NCBI RefSeq assembly: GCF_000372465.1 | Contig: NZ_AQUZ01000057.1 | Span: 1 to 54,445 of the forward strand | DNA: 54,445 bases | Source of the DNA: Kribbella catacumbae DSM 19601 | GTDB lineage: Bacteria; Actinomycetota; Actinomycetes; Propionibacteriales; Kribbellaceae | Direction of reading: 5' to 3' | In this document: positions 25,362-33,949 of the stretch, in pieces | Layout: each line of letters begins with the position of its first letter | How positions within the stretch are numbered: position 1 is the stretch's first letter | Made by a program: the position numbers and the translations under genes | The notes under the pieces: model-generated | What the model saw: the letters and a program-made list of their open reading frames with translations, nothing else | Database searches by the model: none | Told to the model about the DNA's origin: nothing

Positions 25362-27809
25362 ATGCCTGCTCTCACTGTGGAAGAAGCCCGTACCAGGGCC
25401 GCAGCTCTCGATGTCCGCTCCTACGAGATCGCCTTCGATCTGACGTTGGGGGAGAAGGTCTTCGGGGCAGTGAGCAGGATCGCGTTCGCGGCGTCGGCGG
25501 AGCGGACGTTTGTGGACGTCAAGCCCGACGAGCTCACAGCGGTATCCCTCAACGGCCGCAGCGTCGACGTCGCGGGGCTGGATGACGGGCGGCTCTGGCT
25601 GGACGGGCTGCAAGCGGAGAACGAGCTGGTCGTCGAGGCACGGATGAAGTACTCGGCCGACGGTGAAGGCCTGCAACGGACGGTCGATGCCGGCGACGGA
25701 CGGGTCTACCTCTACGGGATGTCCTCGCTGGAGTCGGCACCCCGGTACTTCGCCTGTTTCGACCAGCCCGACCTCAAAGCGCCGTACACGATGACGGTGA
25801 AATGCTCCGACGAGTGGATCGTGCTGGGCAACGGCGCCGCGACCAAGACAGCTCCAGGTGAGTGGGAGCTCAAAGAGACCAAACCGCTGTCCACGTACTT
25901 CGTGACGCTGGTGGCCGGACCCTATCACCTGATCCGTTCGGAGCACGACGGCATCCCGCTCGGACTCGCTTGCCGGCAGAGCCTGAAGGAGCACCTGGAC
26001 AAGGATGCCGAGGATCTGTTCAAGGTCACCGCGCAGGCCTTCGACGAGTACCACCGGCTGTTCGGCTACCGCTATCCCTTCGGTGAGTACCACCAGGTCT
26101 TCGTGCCGGACTTCAACCTCGGCGCGATGGAGAACCCGGGCTGCGTCACGTTCGCGGACAACTTCATCTTCCGGTCGGCGGTCACCGACGCCGAGCGCAG
26201 TACCAGGGCCCGGGTGGTCGTGCACGAGATGGCGCACATGTGGTTCGGCGACACCGTCACGATGAAGTGGTGGAACGACCTGTGGCTGAACGAGTCCTTC
26301 GCGGAGTACATGGCGCATCGCGTCTCGCATGACGCGACCGAGCATCTCGGGCACTGGACCGACTTCGCGTTCGTGCGCAAGTGGTGGGGGATGCAGGCCG
26401 ACCAGCGCGGGACGACGCACCCGGTCGCGGCCGACGCGATCCACGACGCCCGGGCGTCGCTCGACGACTTCGACGGAATCTCTTATGCCAAAGGCGCCGC
26501 GGTGCTCAAGCAGCTCGCGGCGTACCTCGGGGACGAGGTGTTCCTCAAGGGTGTCGACGCGCACATCGACGCGCACGAGTTCGGCAACGCGGATCTGCAC
26601 GAGTTCATCGGCAAGCTCACCGAGGCCGGCGCCGAGGCGCTGCCGAACTGGTCCGAGCAGTGGTTGCGGACGGCGGGCCTGGACACGATCAGCGCCGAGC
26701 GCACCGAGACCGGGATCAGGCTGCACCGCAAGACGCCGCAGGACCACCCGGCTGACCGGCCGCACCAACTGACAGTCGCCGGGTACGACGAGAACGCCCG
26801 CGCCACCTCCGTCCAGGTGCTGCTGGATCGAGATTTCGTCGAGGTGGACCTCGACCCGCAAGCCGCCGTGATCGTGCCGGACGCGGCCGACGACACCTGG
26901 GCCAAGATCCGCCTGGACGCGACCAGTCTGGCCAACCTCCCCGCAGTACTGCCGAGGCTCGCTGACAGCACTACGCGCGCGGTGATCTGGAACAGCATCC
27001 GGGACGCTGTCGCCGACGCCGAGCTCGACCCGCGGCAGGCGCTGGAGATCCTGCTCGAAGCTATCCAGCACGAGGACAGCGACATCGCAGTCGGCTCCCT
27101 GCTGCGCTGGCTGGAGGAGCGCCTGCTCGGTGCCTACCTGCCGGACGAGCCGTACCGCTCCCAGGCAGCCGCAGCGCTCACCACTCGGCTTGCGGAGACT
27201 CCGCCCGGCAGCAGCCTCCAGTTGGCGATCACCCGAGGCGTCATCGCCACTACCGACGACGCCAAGCTGCTGCAGAGCTGGCTGGACGGCAGCGACGTAC
27301 CCGACGGGCTGCAGGTGGACACCGACCTCCGGTGGTCTCTCGTACTGCGCCTGGTGCGGCTGGGCGCCTACGGCAAGCCGGAGGTGGACGCCGAGCTCGC
27401 CAAGGACCAGTCGACGGAAGGCATCACGCACGCGGCACGGTGCTTGGCTGCCACGGCGGACGGCAAGGAGGCGGCCTGGGAGCGGATCATGACGGATGCC
27501 ACGGTCGGCGTGACCGAGTTGTTCGCGACTTGCGAGGGGTTCTGGGATCCGGCTCGGCCCGAGCTGACCGCGCAGTACGTCGAGCGCTTCTTCGCCGATA
27601 TTCCGCGGACCGGTGAGATCCGGTCGGGGATGGCACTCGCGATGACGGTGCTCCGGATCTTCCCGAAGTACGCCGTGGACCCGGCGGCGGTCGAGCGTGC
27701 GGAGGCGCTGATCGCGGACGAGAGCGTGGCTCCGAGCATCCGCCGGAGCAGCGCCGACCTGACCGACGATCTACGCCGGGCACTCGCCGTACGCCGTACT
27801 TTCGGCTAG
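25362..27809 (+). CDS. pepN: Aminopeptidase N (M1 family zinc metalloprotease)
   Basis: The 815-aa protein has the M1 exopeptidase motif GAMEN (254-258) and the zinc site HEMAH (288-292) with the third ligand Glu311 (NESFAEY) 18 residues later. A C-terminal ERAP1-like helical domain follows (about 520-810). The enzyme removes N-terminal residues from peptides in the cytoplasm. No signal peptide is present. The length fits actinobacterial PepN. ATG 25362 is chosen because it begins the conserved N-terminal segment (PALTVEEARTRA). Confidence 0.95.
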   Translation: MPALTVEEARTRAAALDVRSYEIAFDLTLGEKVFGAVSRIAFAASAERTFVDVKPDELTAVSLNGRSVDVAGLDDGRLWLDGLQAENELVVEARMKYSADGEGLQRTVDAGDGRVYLYGMSSLESAPRYFACFDQPDLKAPYTMTVKCSDEWIVLGNGAATKTAPGEWELKETKPLSTYFVTLVAGPYHLIRSEHDGIPLGLACRQSLKEHLDKDAEDLFKVTAQAFDEYHRLFGYRYPFGEYHQVFVPDFNLGAMENPGCVTFADNFIFRSAVTDAERSTRARVVVHEMAHMWFGDTVTMKWWNDLWLNESFAEYMAHRVSHDATEHLGHWTDFAFVRKWWGMQADQRGTTHPVAADAIHDARASLDDFDGISYAKGAAVLKQLAAYLGDEVFLKGVDAHIDAHEFGNADLHEFIGKLTEAGAEALPNWSEQWLRTAGLDTISAERTETGIRLHRKTPQDHPADRPHQLTVAGYDENARATSVQVLLDRDFVEVDLDPQAAVIVPDAADDTWAKIRLDATSLANLPAVLPRLADSTTRAVIWNSIRDAVADAELDPRQALEILLEAIQHEDSDIAVGSLLRWLEERLLGAYLPDEPYRSQAAAALTTRLAETPPGSSLQLAITRGVIATTDDAKLLQSWLDGSDVPDGLQVDTDLRWSLVLRLVRLGAYGKPEVDAELAKDQSTEGITHAARCLAATADGKEAAWERIMTDATVGVTELFATCEGFWDPARPELTAQYVERFFADIPRTGEIRSGMALAMTVLRIFPKYAVDPAAVERAEALIADESVAPSIRRSSADLTDDLRRALAVRRTFG

Positions 27810-27836
27810 CGGCCGAGCGGGCTGGGACCGCTGGGA

Positions 27837-27998
27837 TCAGCGGCGGAAGAAGCGGGCGAACAGGCCCGGGGTCTGCTCCTTCGGGTGACCGGCGCACCAC
27901 TCCTGCGCCGGCACGCCCTGCTTGACCTGCGCGACATGCTGCCCACAGCCGGCCCAAGTGGTCTTCCCACACGTACGGCACTTCACCGCTCTGCACAT
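27837..27998 (-). CDS. Small Cys/His-rich (zinc-ribbon-like) protein
   Basis: The 53-aa protein starts at ATG 27998 and has the spaced ligands C-R-T-C-G, A-G-C-G-Q-H and W-C-A-G-H, consistent with one zinc site. Very similar short proteins are widespread but uncharacterised in actinobacteria. It ends in a basic Phe/Arg tail. It is convergent with pepN and divergent from the S28 peptidase gene. Confidence 0.78.
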   Translation of the reverse strand: MCRAVKCRTCGKTTWAGCGQHVAQVKQGVPAQEWCAGHPKEQTPGLFARFFRR

Positions 27999-28090
27999 GC
28001 ATCGCACGCTACCTGTCAAGGGGTCGCGAATGTCGGTGGGGCCGCATACCCTCATCGGGAATGACGCCCCCATCGTCAGGAGTCCGCCCG

Positions 28091-29518
28091 ATGCGCAGTT
28101 TCAGACGCCCTCAAGTTGCACTGTCCGTTGTTGCTCTGGCCGTGGCTTTGGTCGCCGGTACTGCGCTCACCACGGCGGCGGCAGCGCCCGCAGTACAGGC
28201 CGCTGATCCGGTGGCTGAGGTCACCGCCAAGCTGCAAACGATCCCAGGTTTGCGGATCGAGAGCAGCAGCACGGTCCAGGGCAAGCCGTTCTTCGTCCTG
28301 CGCTACACCCAGCCGGCTGATCACAAGGCGCCGCTCGGGGAGAAGCTCGAGCAGCGGGTCACGCTGTGGCACCGCGGCTTCGACCGCCCGACCGTGCTGC
28401 ACACGACCGGGTACGGCGGTGTCGGCGGCGCGTTCACCTCGGAGCCGACGCGACTCGTCGACGGCAACCAGCTGAACGTCGAGCAGCGCTTCTTCAACAC
28501 CTCCACGCCGGCCAGCAAGGACTGGTCCAAGCTCAACATCTGGCAGGCGGCGAGCGACCACCACCGGATCGTCCAGGCCTTCAAGAAGGCCTTGTACTCC
28601 GGCAAGTGGGTGTCGACCGGAGCCAGCAAGGGCGGTATGACCTCGGTCTACCACCGCAGGTTCTACCCGAACGACGTGGACGCCACGGTCGCCTACGTGG
28701 CACCGCAGGATGTCGTCAACCGGCAGGACGTGTACGTCAAGTTCGTCCAGGAGGCAGGCACCGACGAGGCTTGCAACCTCGCCTTGCGCAACATGCAGCG
28801 GAACACGTTGCTGCGCAGGCCCGCGATGCTGGCGAAGCTGAAGGAGTACGCGGCGCAGAACGGGCTGACCTACGAGAGCACCTTCGGCTCGGCCGACCGG
28901 GCGCTCGAGGCGGCCGTACTGGACACGCCGTTCGCCTACTGGCAGTACAGCACGCAGGCGAGCTGCCCGCTGGTGCCGGGGACCGCGACGGCGACGGATC
29001 AGCAGTTGTTCGACTTCATCGACCAGATCTCGGGCTGGGCGTTCTACTCCGATGAAGGCACCGCGCCGTACCTGCCGTACTACTTCCAGGCGACCCAGCA
29101 GCTGAACTGGCCGGATGTGGCGAGCAAGACGAGCTGGCTCAAGGGGTTGCTGCGCTATCGCGAGGCGGGCGACGCGCCGGCCGCGGTACCGGACTCGATC
29201 GAGCCCAAGCATGAGCCGTTCGCCATGGCGGACGTTGATCTTTGGCTGAAGAAGTCCGGCCAGCGGATGCTGTTCGTGTACGGCGAGAACGATCCGTGGA
29301 GTGCGGAGAAGTTCGAGCCCGGAGCGGGGACGCGGGACTCGCACTGGTACACGGTGCCGAACGGCAACCACGGCTCCAGCATCGGCGCACTGCCGCTGGC
29401 GTTGCGGACCGAGGCGACCCAGATCCTGCAGAAGTGGATGGGCGTCGCCGCCAACCCGGCCGCCGCACAGACCAAAACCATCGACCCAGGAGCCCAGCGC
29501 CACGGCCGCCTCCGCTAG
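28091..29518 (+). CDS. Secreted S28-family tripeptidyl aminopeptidase
   Basis: The 475-aa protein begins at ATG 28091 with AGGAG eight bases upstream. A signal peptide (RSFRRPQ, then a hydrophobic segment, cleavage around AVQA-AD) leads to an S28 serine peptidase: nucleophile Ser179 in TGASKGGM, Asp in GENDPWS and His in PNGNHGSS. Streptomyces homologues release tripeptides, often Pro-containing, from protein N-termini outside the cell. It ends at a strong hairpin shared with the sigma-factor gene. Confidence 0.9.
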   Translation: MRSFRRPQVALSVVALAVALVAGTALTTAAAAPAVQAADPVAEVTAKLQTIPGLRIESSSTVQGKPFFVLRYTQPADHKAPLGEKLEQRVTLWHRGFDRPTVLHTTGYGGVGGAFTSEPTRLVDGNQLNVEQRFFNTSTPASKDWSKLNIWQAASDHHRIVQAFKKALYSGKWVSTGASKGGMTSVYHRRFYPNDVDATVAYVAPQDVVNRQDVYVKFVQEAGTDEACNLALRNMQRNTLLRRPAMLAKLKEYAAQNGLTYESTFGSADRALEAAVLDTPFAYWQYSTQASCPLVPGTATATDQQLFDFIDQISGWAFYSDEGTAPYLPYYFQATQQLNWPDVASKTSWLKGLLRYREAGDAPAAVPDSIEPKHEPFAMADVDLWLKKSGQRMLFVYGENDPWSAEKFEPGAGTRDSHWYTVPNGNHGSSIGALPLALRTEATQILQKWMGVAANPAAAQTKTIDPGAQRHGRLR

Positions 29519-29525
29519 CTCAGAG

Positions 29526-29556
29526 GCCACCCCGGGCGAACGCCGTCCGGGGTGGC
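29526..29556. terminator. Bidirectional hairpin terminator
   Basis: The perfect 10-bp arms GCCACCCCGG and CCGGGGTGGC enclose an 11-base loop between the convergent S28 peptidase and sigma-factor genes. Flanking GAG/CTC extends the stem. There is no U-tract. Confidence 0.8.
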
Positions 29557-30096
29557 TCAGCGGACCGTGAGGCGCTCGGCTACTTCCTTGCGGGCCTGGT
29601 GGATGCGGGCCTTCACGGTGCCGAGCGGCACGCGCAACTCGTCGGCGATCTCGGCGTAGGTCATCGCGCCCAGATCCCGCAGTACAAGCGGTTGAACCAG
29701 CTGCGGATGGTTCGCCTCGAGGGATTCGAGCGCCTCCAGGAGATCGAGACGCGACCCGGCGATCACCGACGTGGTCCGCGGGTCGATCGACTCGGGCAGT
29801 ACTTCGGCCGACTGCTCGACGGACCGGCGCTTGAGCGAGCGATACGTCTGCCGTGCGCAGTTCGTCGCGACCACGGTCAGCCAGCCGGCGAAGCTGCCGG
29901 TGCCCTTGAAGGTGTGGATCTTGGTCGCGACCGTCATCAGCGTGTCCTGCGCGGCCTCTTCGGCATCCTCGCGGAACGGCAGGAACTTCGACACCCGGCG
30001 CAGCACCTGCGGGCGGATCGCCTGCAGCAACTCGGGAATGACGCCCTCGTCACCGGCGGCCGCGCGTGCCGCGAGCTCTTCCAGTTCCTCGTTCAT
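29557..30096 (-). CDS. ECF-type RNA polymerase sigma factor
   Basis: The protein of about 179 aa has region 2 (RRVSKFLPFREDAEEAAQDT, then KGTGSFAGWLTVVATN) and region 4 HTH (LRDLGAMTYAEIADELRVPLGTVKARIHQAR). ATG 30096 has GGGGG just upstream. TTG 30168 would add 24 residues and nearly meet the divergent kinase. No anti-sigma gene is adjacent. A Ser/Thr kinase begins about 80 bp away in the opposite direction, and kinase-controlled ECF factors are known (for example EcfP/PknT in Vibrio). Kinase control here is an inference. Confidence 0.9.
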   Translation of the reverse strand: MNEELEELAARAAAGDEGVIPELLQAIRPQVLRRVSKFLPFREDAEEAAQDTLMTVATKIHTFKGTGSFAGWLTVVATNCARQTYRSLKRRSVEQSAEVLPESIDPRTTSVIAGSRLDLLEALESLEANHPQLVQPLVLRDLGAMTYAEIADELRVPLGTVKARIHQARKEVAERLTVR

Positions 30097-30176
30097 GGTC
30101 CCCCAGCTCGCCACGACGGCACTCGCCACGGCGTCGGTGTTCGCCTTGATCCCTGCAGTGCTCGACAATAGCCGGG

Positions 30177-31190
30177 ATGGATGTCATCGGGAGGTACCGG
30201 CTGCAGTCGAAGATCGGCGCAGGCGCTTTCGCGACGGTCTGGCGAGGGTACGACGACGACCTCGACGTGGATGTCGCCGTGAAGGTGCTCGCCGACAACT
30301 GGGCGTCCCGTGCCGACGTTCGCGAGCGCTTCCTGTCCGAGGCCCGGCTGATGCGCCGGATCGCCAGCGACCGGGTGGTGCGGGTGTTCGACCTTGGCCA
30401 ACTGCCCGACGGACGCCCGTACTTCGTGATGGACTTCGTGCCCGGCGGCTCGCTGGCCGAAGTGATGTCGCAAGGGCCGCTCGAGCCCACCGACGCGCTC
30501 TGGTGGGGTGCGGACCTGGCCCGGGCCGTCGCGGCACTCCACGAAGAGGGCGTCGTGCACCGGGACATCACCCCCGCGAACCTGCTGCTCCGCCCCTCGC
30601 AGGGGTTGGAGTCAGGCGGTGGCACGCATCGGATCGTGCTGGCCGACCTCGGTCTGGCGAAGCGGGCTGCTGAGGCGTCAGGGCTGACGCAGGCGGTGGG
30701 TACCCCGTCGTACATGGCTCCCGAGCAAGGGCGGGGCGATGGTGGCTTCGACGAGCGGGCTGACGTGTATGCGGTCGGTGCGGTGACGTATGCCCTGATG
30801 ACCGGGCGGCCGCCGTTCGTGGCGTCGTCCATCACCGACGTACTCGCGCGTGACCCCGACAGTGACCCGCCGAGCCTGCAGCCGCTGCTGCATAACTCGG
30901 TCGGCGAGATCGACGAGATCCTGGCCCGGACGCTCGCCTACCGCGTCGGCGACCGCTGGAACCGCGCCGACACCCTGGCCGAGAGGCTGGAAGCAGAGGC
31001 GTACCGCCTGGAGCAGGAGGCGCCGGTGCTCGCCGGCCAGCGCACGACACTCAGCGATATCGACCAGGTCCGTACGACGGTCGCACAGGTGGCGCGGACC
31101 CGCCGGAGCCGCCGGGCGTGGTTGCTCGGCTCGCTCCCCGTGCTCTTCGTGCTCGCGGGCGCCGGAGGCTGGTACCTGTTCGGCCGCTGA
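30177..31190 (+). CDS. Membrane Ser/Thr protein kinase with atypical catalytic loop
   Basis: The 337-aa protein has a Hanks-type kinase domain: glycine loop IGAGAFATV, Lys36 (VAVKVL), catalytic loop HRDITPAN (128-135), DLG in place of DFG (about 163), and GTPSYMAPE. A single C-terminal membrane helix (about 315-333) ends at FGR, so there is essentially no external sensor. The Lys normally found in HRDxKPxN is Thr132, which may lower activity or change specificity. It is divergent from the ECF sigma gene. ATG 30177 has little ribosome-binding sequence, so the transcript may be leaderless. Confidence 0.9.
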   Translation: MDVIGRYRLQSKIGAGAFATVWRGYDDDLDVDVAVKVLADNWASRADVRERFLSEARLMRRIASDRVVRVFDLGQLPDGRPYFVMDFVPGGSLAEVMSQGPLEPTDALWWGADLARAVAALHEEGVVHRDITPANLLLRPSQGLESGGGTHRIVLADLGLAKRAAEASGLTQAVGTPSYMAPEQGRGDGGFDERADVYAVGAVTYALMTGRPPFVASSITDVLARDPDSDPPSLQPLLHNSVGEIDEILARTLAYRVGDRWNRADTLAERLEAEAYRLEQEAPVLAGQRTTLSDIDQVRTTVAQVARTRRSRRAWLLGSLPVLFVLAGAGGWYLFGR

Positions 31191-31245
31191 TCAGCAGGCG
31201 AGACGAGGGCAGTCAAAAGAGCGTTTGACTCCGTACGGTAGCCAC

Positions 31246-31917
31246 ATGACTACTCACTGCATCAAGATGTGGTTGCGCAAGTCATCAATCCTCGGCGTCG
31301 CCCTCACCCTCGCGGTACCAGCAACCGCAGCCGGTACTACGGTCGCGGCGCCCGGCGCGCGTGAAGCCGCTGCCGCGCCGACCGCCAGCTATGCGTGCCT
31401 GGCTGACACGAAGTTCGGCCGGCACACCTTCTCGCTGCGGCAGGGGGTGGACGCGAAGGCTCCCGCGACGGTGCGGTCCGGGGCGCGGTTCACGGTCGCC
31501 GTCGATCTCAAGCCGGGCTCCCTGCCGGGCGAGGTGAAGGGGTTCAAGCTCAAGGAGGTCCGCGAACTGTCGCTGCGGATCCCGGTCCCGGCCAACACGT
31601 CCTTCGTCAGCGCCCGCCTCACTGGCGGCTCAGGCCTCGGCTCCACGCCAACCCTCGAACGCTCAGGCGGCGTCCTGACCATCCGCGTCGGCGGCCCGAT
31701 TCCCGGCGGATCGGCATACCAGTTGCCGTCCTTGTCGGTGCGGTTGAAGGCCGGCGCCCGAGGTCGCGTGGTGGAGACGAAACTCCTGGGCACCAGCTTC
31801 GACAACCCCGGCCTGAACCTCCGGGCCACGATCAAATGGAAGTTTGTGACCATCAAGTCCCCGGTTGCCTGCTACCCGAGCCCCAACCCGGCGCTCACCA
31901 AAACCCAGATCCGTTAG
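31246..31917 (+). CDS. Secreted hypothetical protein
   Basis: The 223-aa protein starts at ATG 31246. The N-terminus (MWLRKSS, then a hydrophobic stretch, cleavage near AAA-AP) is a signal peptide. The mature part has two Cys residues, near the start (YACLAD) and the end (VACYPS), that could form a disulfide around a beta-rich domain. It resembles uncharacterised secreted actinobacterial proteins. No catalytic motif is seen. Confidence 0.7.
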   Translation: MTTHCIKMWLRKSSILGVALTLAVPATAAGTTVAAPGAREAAAAPTASYACLADTKFGRHTFSLRQGVDAKAPATVRSGARFTVAVDLKPGSLPGEVKGFKLKEVRELSLRIPVPANTSFVSARLTGGSGLGSTPTLERSGGVLTIRVGGPIPGGSAYQLPSLSVRLKAGARGRVVETKLLGTSFDNPGLNLRATIKWKFVTIKSPVACYPSPNPALTKTQIR

Positions 31918-31921
31918 CCAC

Positions 31922-32008
31922 AGCTCAGCCCGCCCATAGCTCGCGTGCCCCAACTCGCGTGCTTCCCACCCGCGTGCCCCCCGTTCGCGTCCCCCCCGCC
32001 CAAGAGCC
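31922..32008 (+). repeat. C-rich degenerate short tandem repeat
   Basis: Four to five degenerate copies of a 12-15-bp unit resembling CTCGCGTGCCCC follow the stop of the secreted protein. The strand is very rich in C and poor in G. This could be a Rho-utilisation-like tail of the transcript or simple repeat expansion. Confidence 0.5.
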
Positions 32009-32012
32009 ACCA

Positions 32013-32069
32013 CTTTGGGCACCGACCAGCGACCTCTTCGACTCAGGGGCGCCCGGCGGGTGCTCAAAG
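32013..32069 (+). repeat. Family A intergenic repeat, first of two
   Basis: It begins CTTTGGGCACCGACCAG and ends GGCGGGTGCTCAAAG. Its interior, GACCTCTTCG, is shared with the next copy at 32096. Confidence 0.82.
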
Positions 32070-32095
32070 TCGAGCCAGGCCACAACCTTGGGCAC

Positions 32096-32142
32096 CGGCC
32101 AGTCACCTCTTCGCCTAGCGGGCGCCTGACGGGTGCTCAAAG
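32096..32142 (+). repeat. Family A intergenic repeat, second of two
   Basis: It begins CCTTGGGCACCGGCCAG and ends ACGGGTGCTCAAAG. It lies 26 bp after the previous copy in the same orientation, recalling the tandem pair at the window start. Confidence 0.82.
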
Positions 32143-32195
32143 ACGGCGGGAGCGGCGTACTGCGGGGCGGGGGTTGGGGCGCGGGGCAGGTCGGG

Positions 32196-33224
32196 TCAGT
32201 AGATGACCGAGATGCTGTGCGTCGCGGGGGTGATGGTCGCGATGCCTCCGTACGGGAGGATCAACTGGGGATCCGTGTGCCCGAGGTCGAGGCCGGTGAC
32301 CAGAACAGCCGTCGGGTTGTACTCCGCCAGCGCGCGGCGGGCGGCGGCGTACTGCGCCTCGACGTAGGCGGCTGATTCCTCGGGAGACGAGTGGTGGTCG
32401 AGGGACCAGGACTTCGGCCGACCCCAGAGGACGGCGTCGAAACGGGCTAGGAGTCCGCGTTCGCCGAAGTTGCGGAGCATTCGGTAGACCTGGTCGGCGG
32501 GCGGGAGCTCCTCGGAGGTCTCGAGGAACAGCACGCCGGAGTACTGGTCGTTGGGCAGCATCCAGCGGTTGGCGGCGAGCTGCCAGTCGAGGATCTCCAG
32601 ACAGCCACCCCAAAGGCGGCCGCTGACCGGCGTCTGCGGGCCGTGCCAGGTCCACTCGGTGGCTGGGAAGAGTGCTGGCTCGGACGCGAGGGACGCCGGG
32701 TCGGCCCAGTCGCGGTCTTGGTCGGTCCAGCCGGATGCAGCGGTCAGTTCGAAGTCGCCCGAGGTGAACAGGGCAGCGCGCAGGGACCGTTCGGTGTCGG
32801 GGTGCATCGCGCCACCGCGGCCGAACTGAACCATCACGCTGCCGCCGTGGAAGGCCGGAAGTCCCAGCGAATAAAGGAAGTTGAGCAGGTTGGTGTTGTC
32901 GCTGTAGCCGAAGAACGGCTTCGGGTCCGCACGGAAGACCGCCGGGTCGAGGTGCTTCAGCACGGTGAGCTGATCGTCCCCGCCGATCGTGGCGATGACG
33001 GCGCGGATGGTTGGATCGGACCAGGCGGCATGCAGGTCGGCCGCACGCTCCTCCGGGGTGGAGTGGAGCTTGCGAGTCGCCGGATACTCAACCGGCTCCA
33101 GCCCGAACTCGCGAATCCGCTCCAGCCCAAGCTCGTACGGCCCCGGAAACACCTCCGGCAACCCACCCGACGGCGAAACCACGGCAACCCGATCGCCGAG
33201 AATCGGCTTAGCAGCAAACAACAT
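32196..33224 (-). CDS. S66-family peptidase (LD-carboxypeptidase/MccF-like)
   Basis: The 342-aa protein (from ATG 33224, with GTG 33230 also possible) has the S66 nucleophile motif FFGYSDNTNLLNFL (Ser near residue 108), then LETSEE and LDLGHTDPQ, which supply the Glu and His of the S-E-H triad. There is no signal peptide. Family members cut L,D-peptides of murein or, as in MccF, cleave acyl-sulfamoyl adenylate antibiotics. The MccF-type reading is favoured by the cytoplasmic form but is unproven. No relevant neighbour is present. Confidence 0.88.
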   Translation of the reverse strand: MLFAAKPILGDRVAVVSPSGGLPEVFPGPYELGLERIREFGLEPVEYPATRKLHSTPEERAADLHAAWSDPTIRAVIATIGGDDQLTVLKHLDPAVFRADPKPFFGYSDNTNLLNFLYSLGLPAFHGGSVMVQFGRGGAMHPDTERSLRAALFTSGDFELTAASGWTDQDRDWADPASLASEPALFPATEWTWHGPQTPVSGRLWGGCLEILDWQLAANRWMLPNDQYSGVLFLETSEELPPADQVYRMLRNFGERGLLARFDAVLWGRPKSWSLDHHSSPEESAAYVEAQYAAARRALAEYNPTAVLVTGLDLGHTDPQLILPYGGIATITPATHSISVIY

Positions 33225-33283
33225 GAGCACAACCTAAACCACCACCCCCACCCAGCCGAACGAGATTTCCACCAGCAGCCCGT

Positions 33284-33354
33284 CCCCGCATCTTTGTGCT
33301 CGACGTGAGCGTTCCGCTGCGGACAAGTTCGCTCACGTCGGGCAGAAAGTGGGG
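33284..33354. repeat. Long intergenic hairpin (single copy seen)
   Basis: The left arm contains ATCTTT and CGACGTGAGCG, and the right arm CGCTCACGTCG and GAAAGT, ending in CCCC/GGGG. It is an imperfect stem of about 27 bp with a 17-base loop. It lies upstream of the S66 gene and may belong to a further dispersed hairpin family. Confidence 0.65.
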
Positions 33355-33545
33355 TGAGGGTTCACAGCGGCGGCCGGGGTTCCTGGTAACGCGGGGTGGG
33401 GTGCTGGACGGGGGCCCTGAGCGGCGGGTTGAGGTGTGCCGGGTTGGTCGATGGCCGGTTGTGGAGGCGATGGCCTGCTGTAGGTGGCTAGTCGCACAGC
33501 AGTCGGCTAGCCGACTCCGGTAGTACAGGGAGCGAAGGGGGTAGA

Positions 33546-33603
33546 GGAGGTTTTTGTCCCTGTCCGGGTGGAAAATCCACCTCAGGTTCGGCAAGAAACC
33601 TCC
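33546..33603 (-). repeat. Family E intergenic element (inverted)
   Basis: GGAGGTTTTTG and AAGAAACCTCC form the ends. The minus strand aligns well with 46238-46300 (shared order: GGGGAGG, TTCT, GCCG, ACCTG, GGAT, GGGACA, CCTCC). Confidence 0.65.
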
Positions 33604-33807
33604 CCAACCCGAGCTACGGCCTGCCCACCCGCCCAGCGTCTGCTTCATCCGCGAACGCGTCGGCGACGAGCCACTTCGCGACGTACGAGAGCGCGGCCGC
33701 AGGTGGGCCGCGGGCGCGGGAGGTCGGGGCAGAGCGCGTCGGGGGCGGATGGGGGTTACGTCAGGGGCCAGGAGTAGGTGGTCGGCAAGCCCGCTCAGCA
33801 CGCGTGT

Positions 33808-33838
33808 GCCGCAACAGGCCTGCGCGGGCTGTTGCGGC
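33808..33838 (-). terminator. Hairpin, likely terminator of the deoC-ALDH operon
   Basis: The perfect arms GCCGCAACAG and CTGTTGCGGC lie about 110 bases beyond the stop of the minus-strand operon. The stretch between stop and hairpin is C/A-rich in the transcript, as in Rho-dependent ends. Confidence 0.55.
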
Positions 33839-33949
33839 GTTCTGCTGGCGCGCGTGCTGTTACGGCTACGTGCTGATGCTGGTGGCGCGTGCTGCTACGG
33901 CCCCCGTGCTGTTGCCGGTGGCGGGTGTTGTTGCCGCTCGGGTGGGTTG

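Larger units (their letters stand above)
33225..33949. other. Gene-free 0.7-kb region with hairpins and degenerate repeats
   Basis: No credible gene on either strand. It contains a long hairpin (33284-33354), a 16-bp perfect palindrome AGTCGGCTAGCCGACT (33501-33516), a family E element (33546-33603), a perfect hairpin with arms GCCGCAACAG/CTGTTGCGGC (33808-33838), and an 18-bp-period degenerate tandem repeat (about 33851-33951) reaching the stop of the ALDH-like gene. Confidence 0.7.

Noticed and set aside
25344..27431. 695-aa minus-strand reading frame
   Set aside because: It is antisense to aminopeptidase N, whose catalytic motifs are intact.
33208..33801. 197-aa minus-strand reading frame in the 33.2-33.9 kb gap
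   Set aside because: It spans two hairpin repeats and a palindrome. The translation is Ser/Arg/Pro-rich with no ribosome site.
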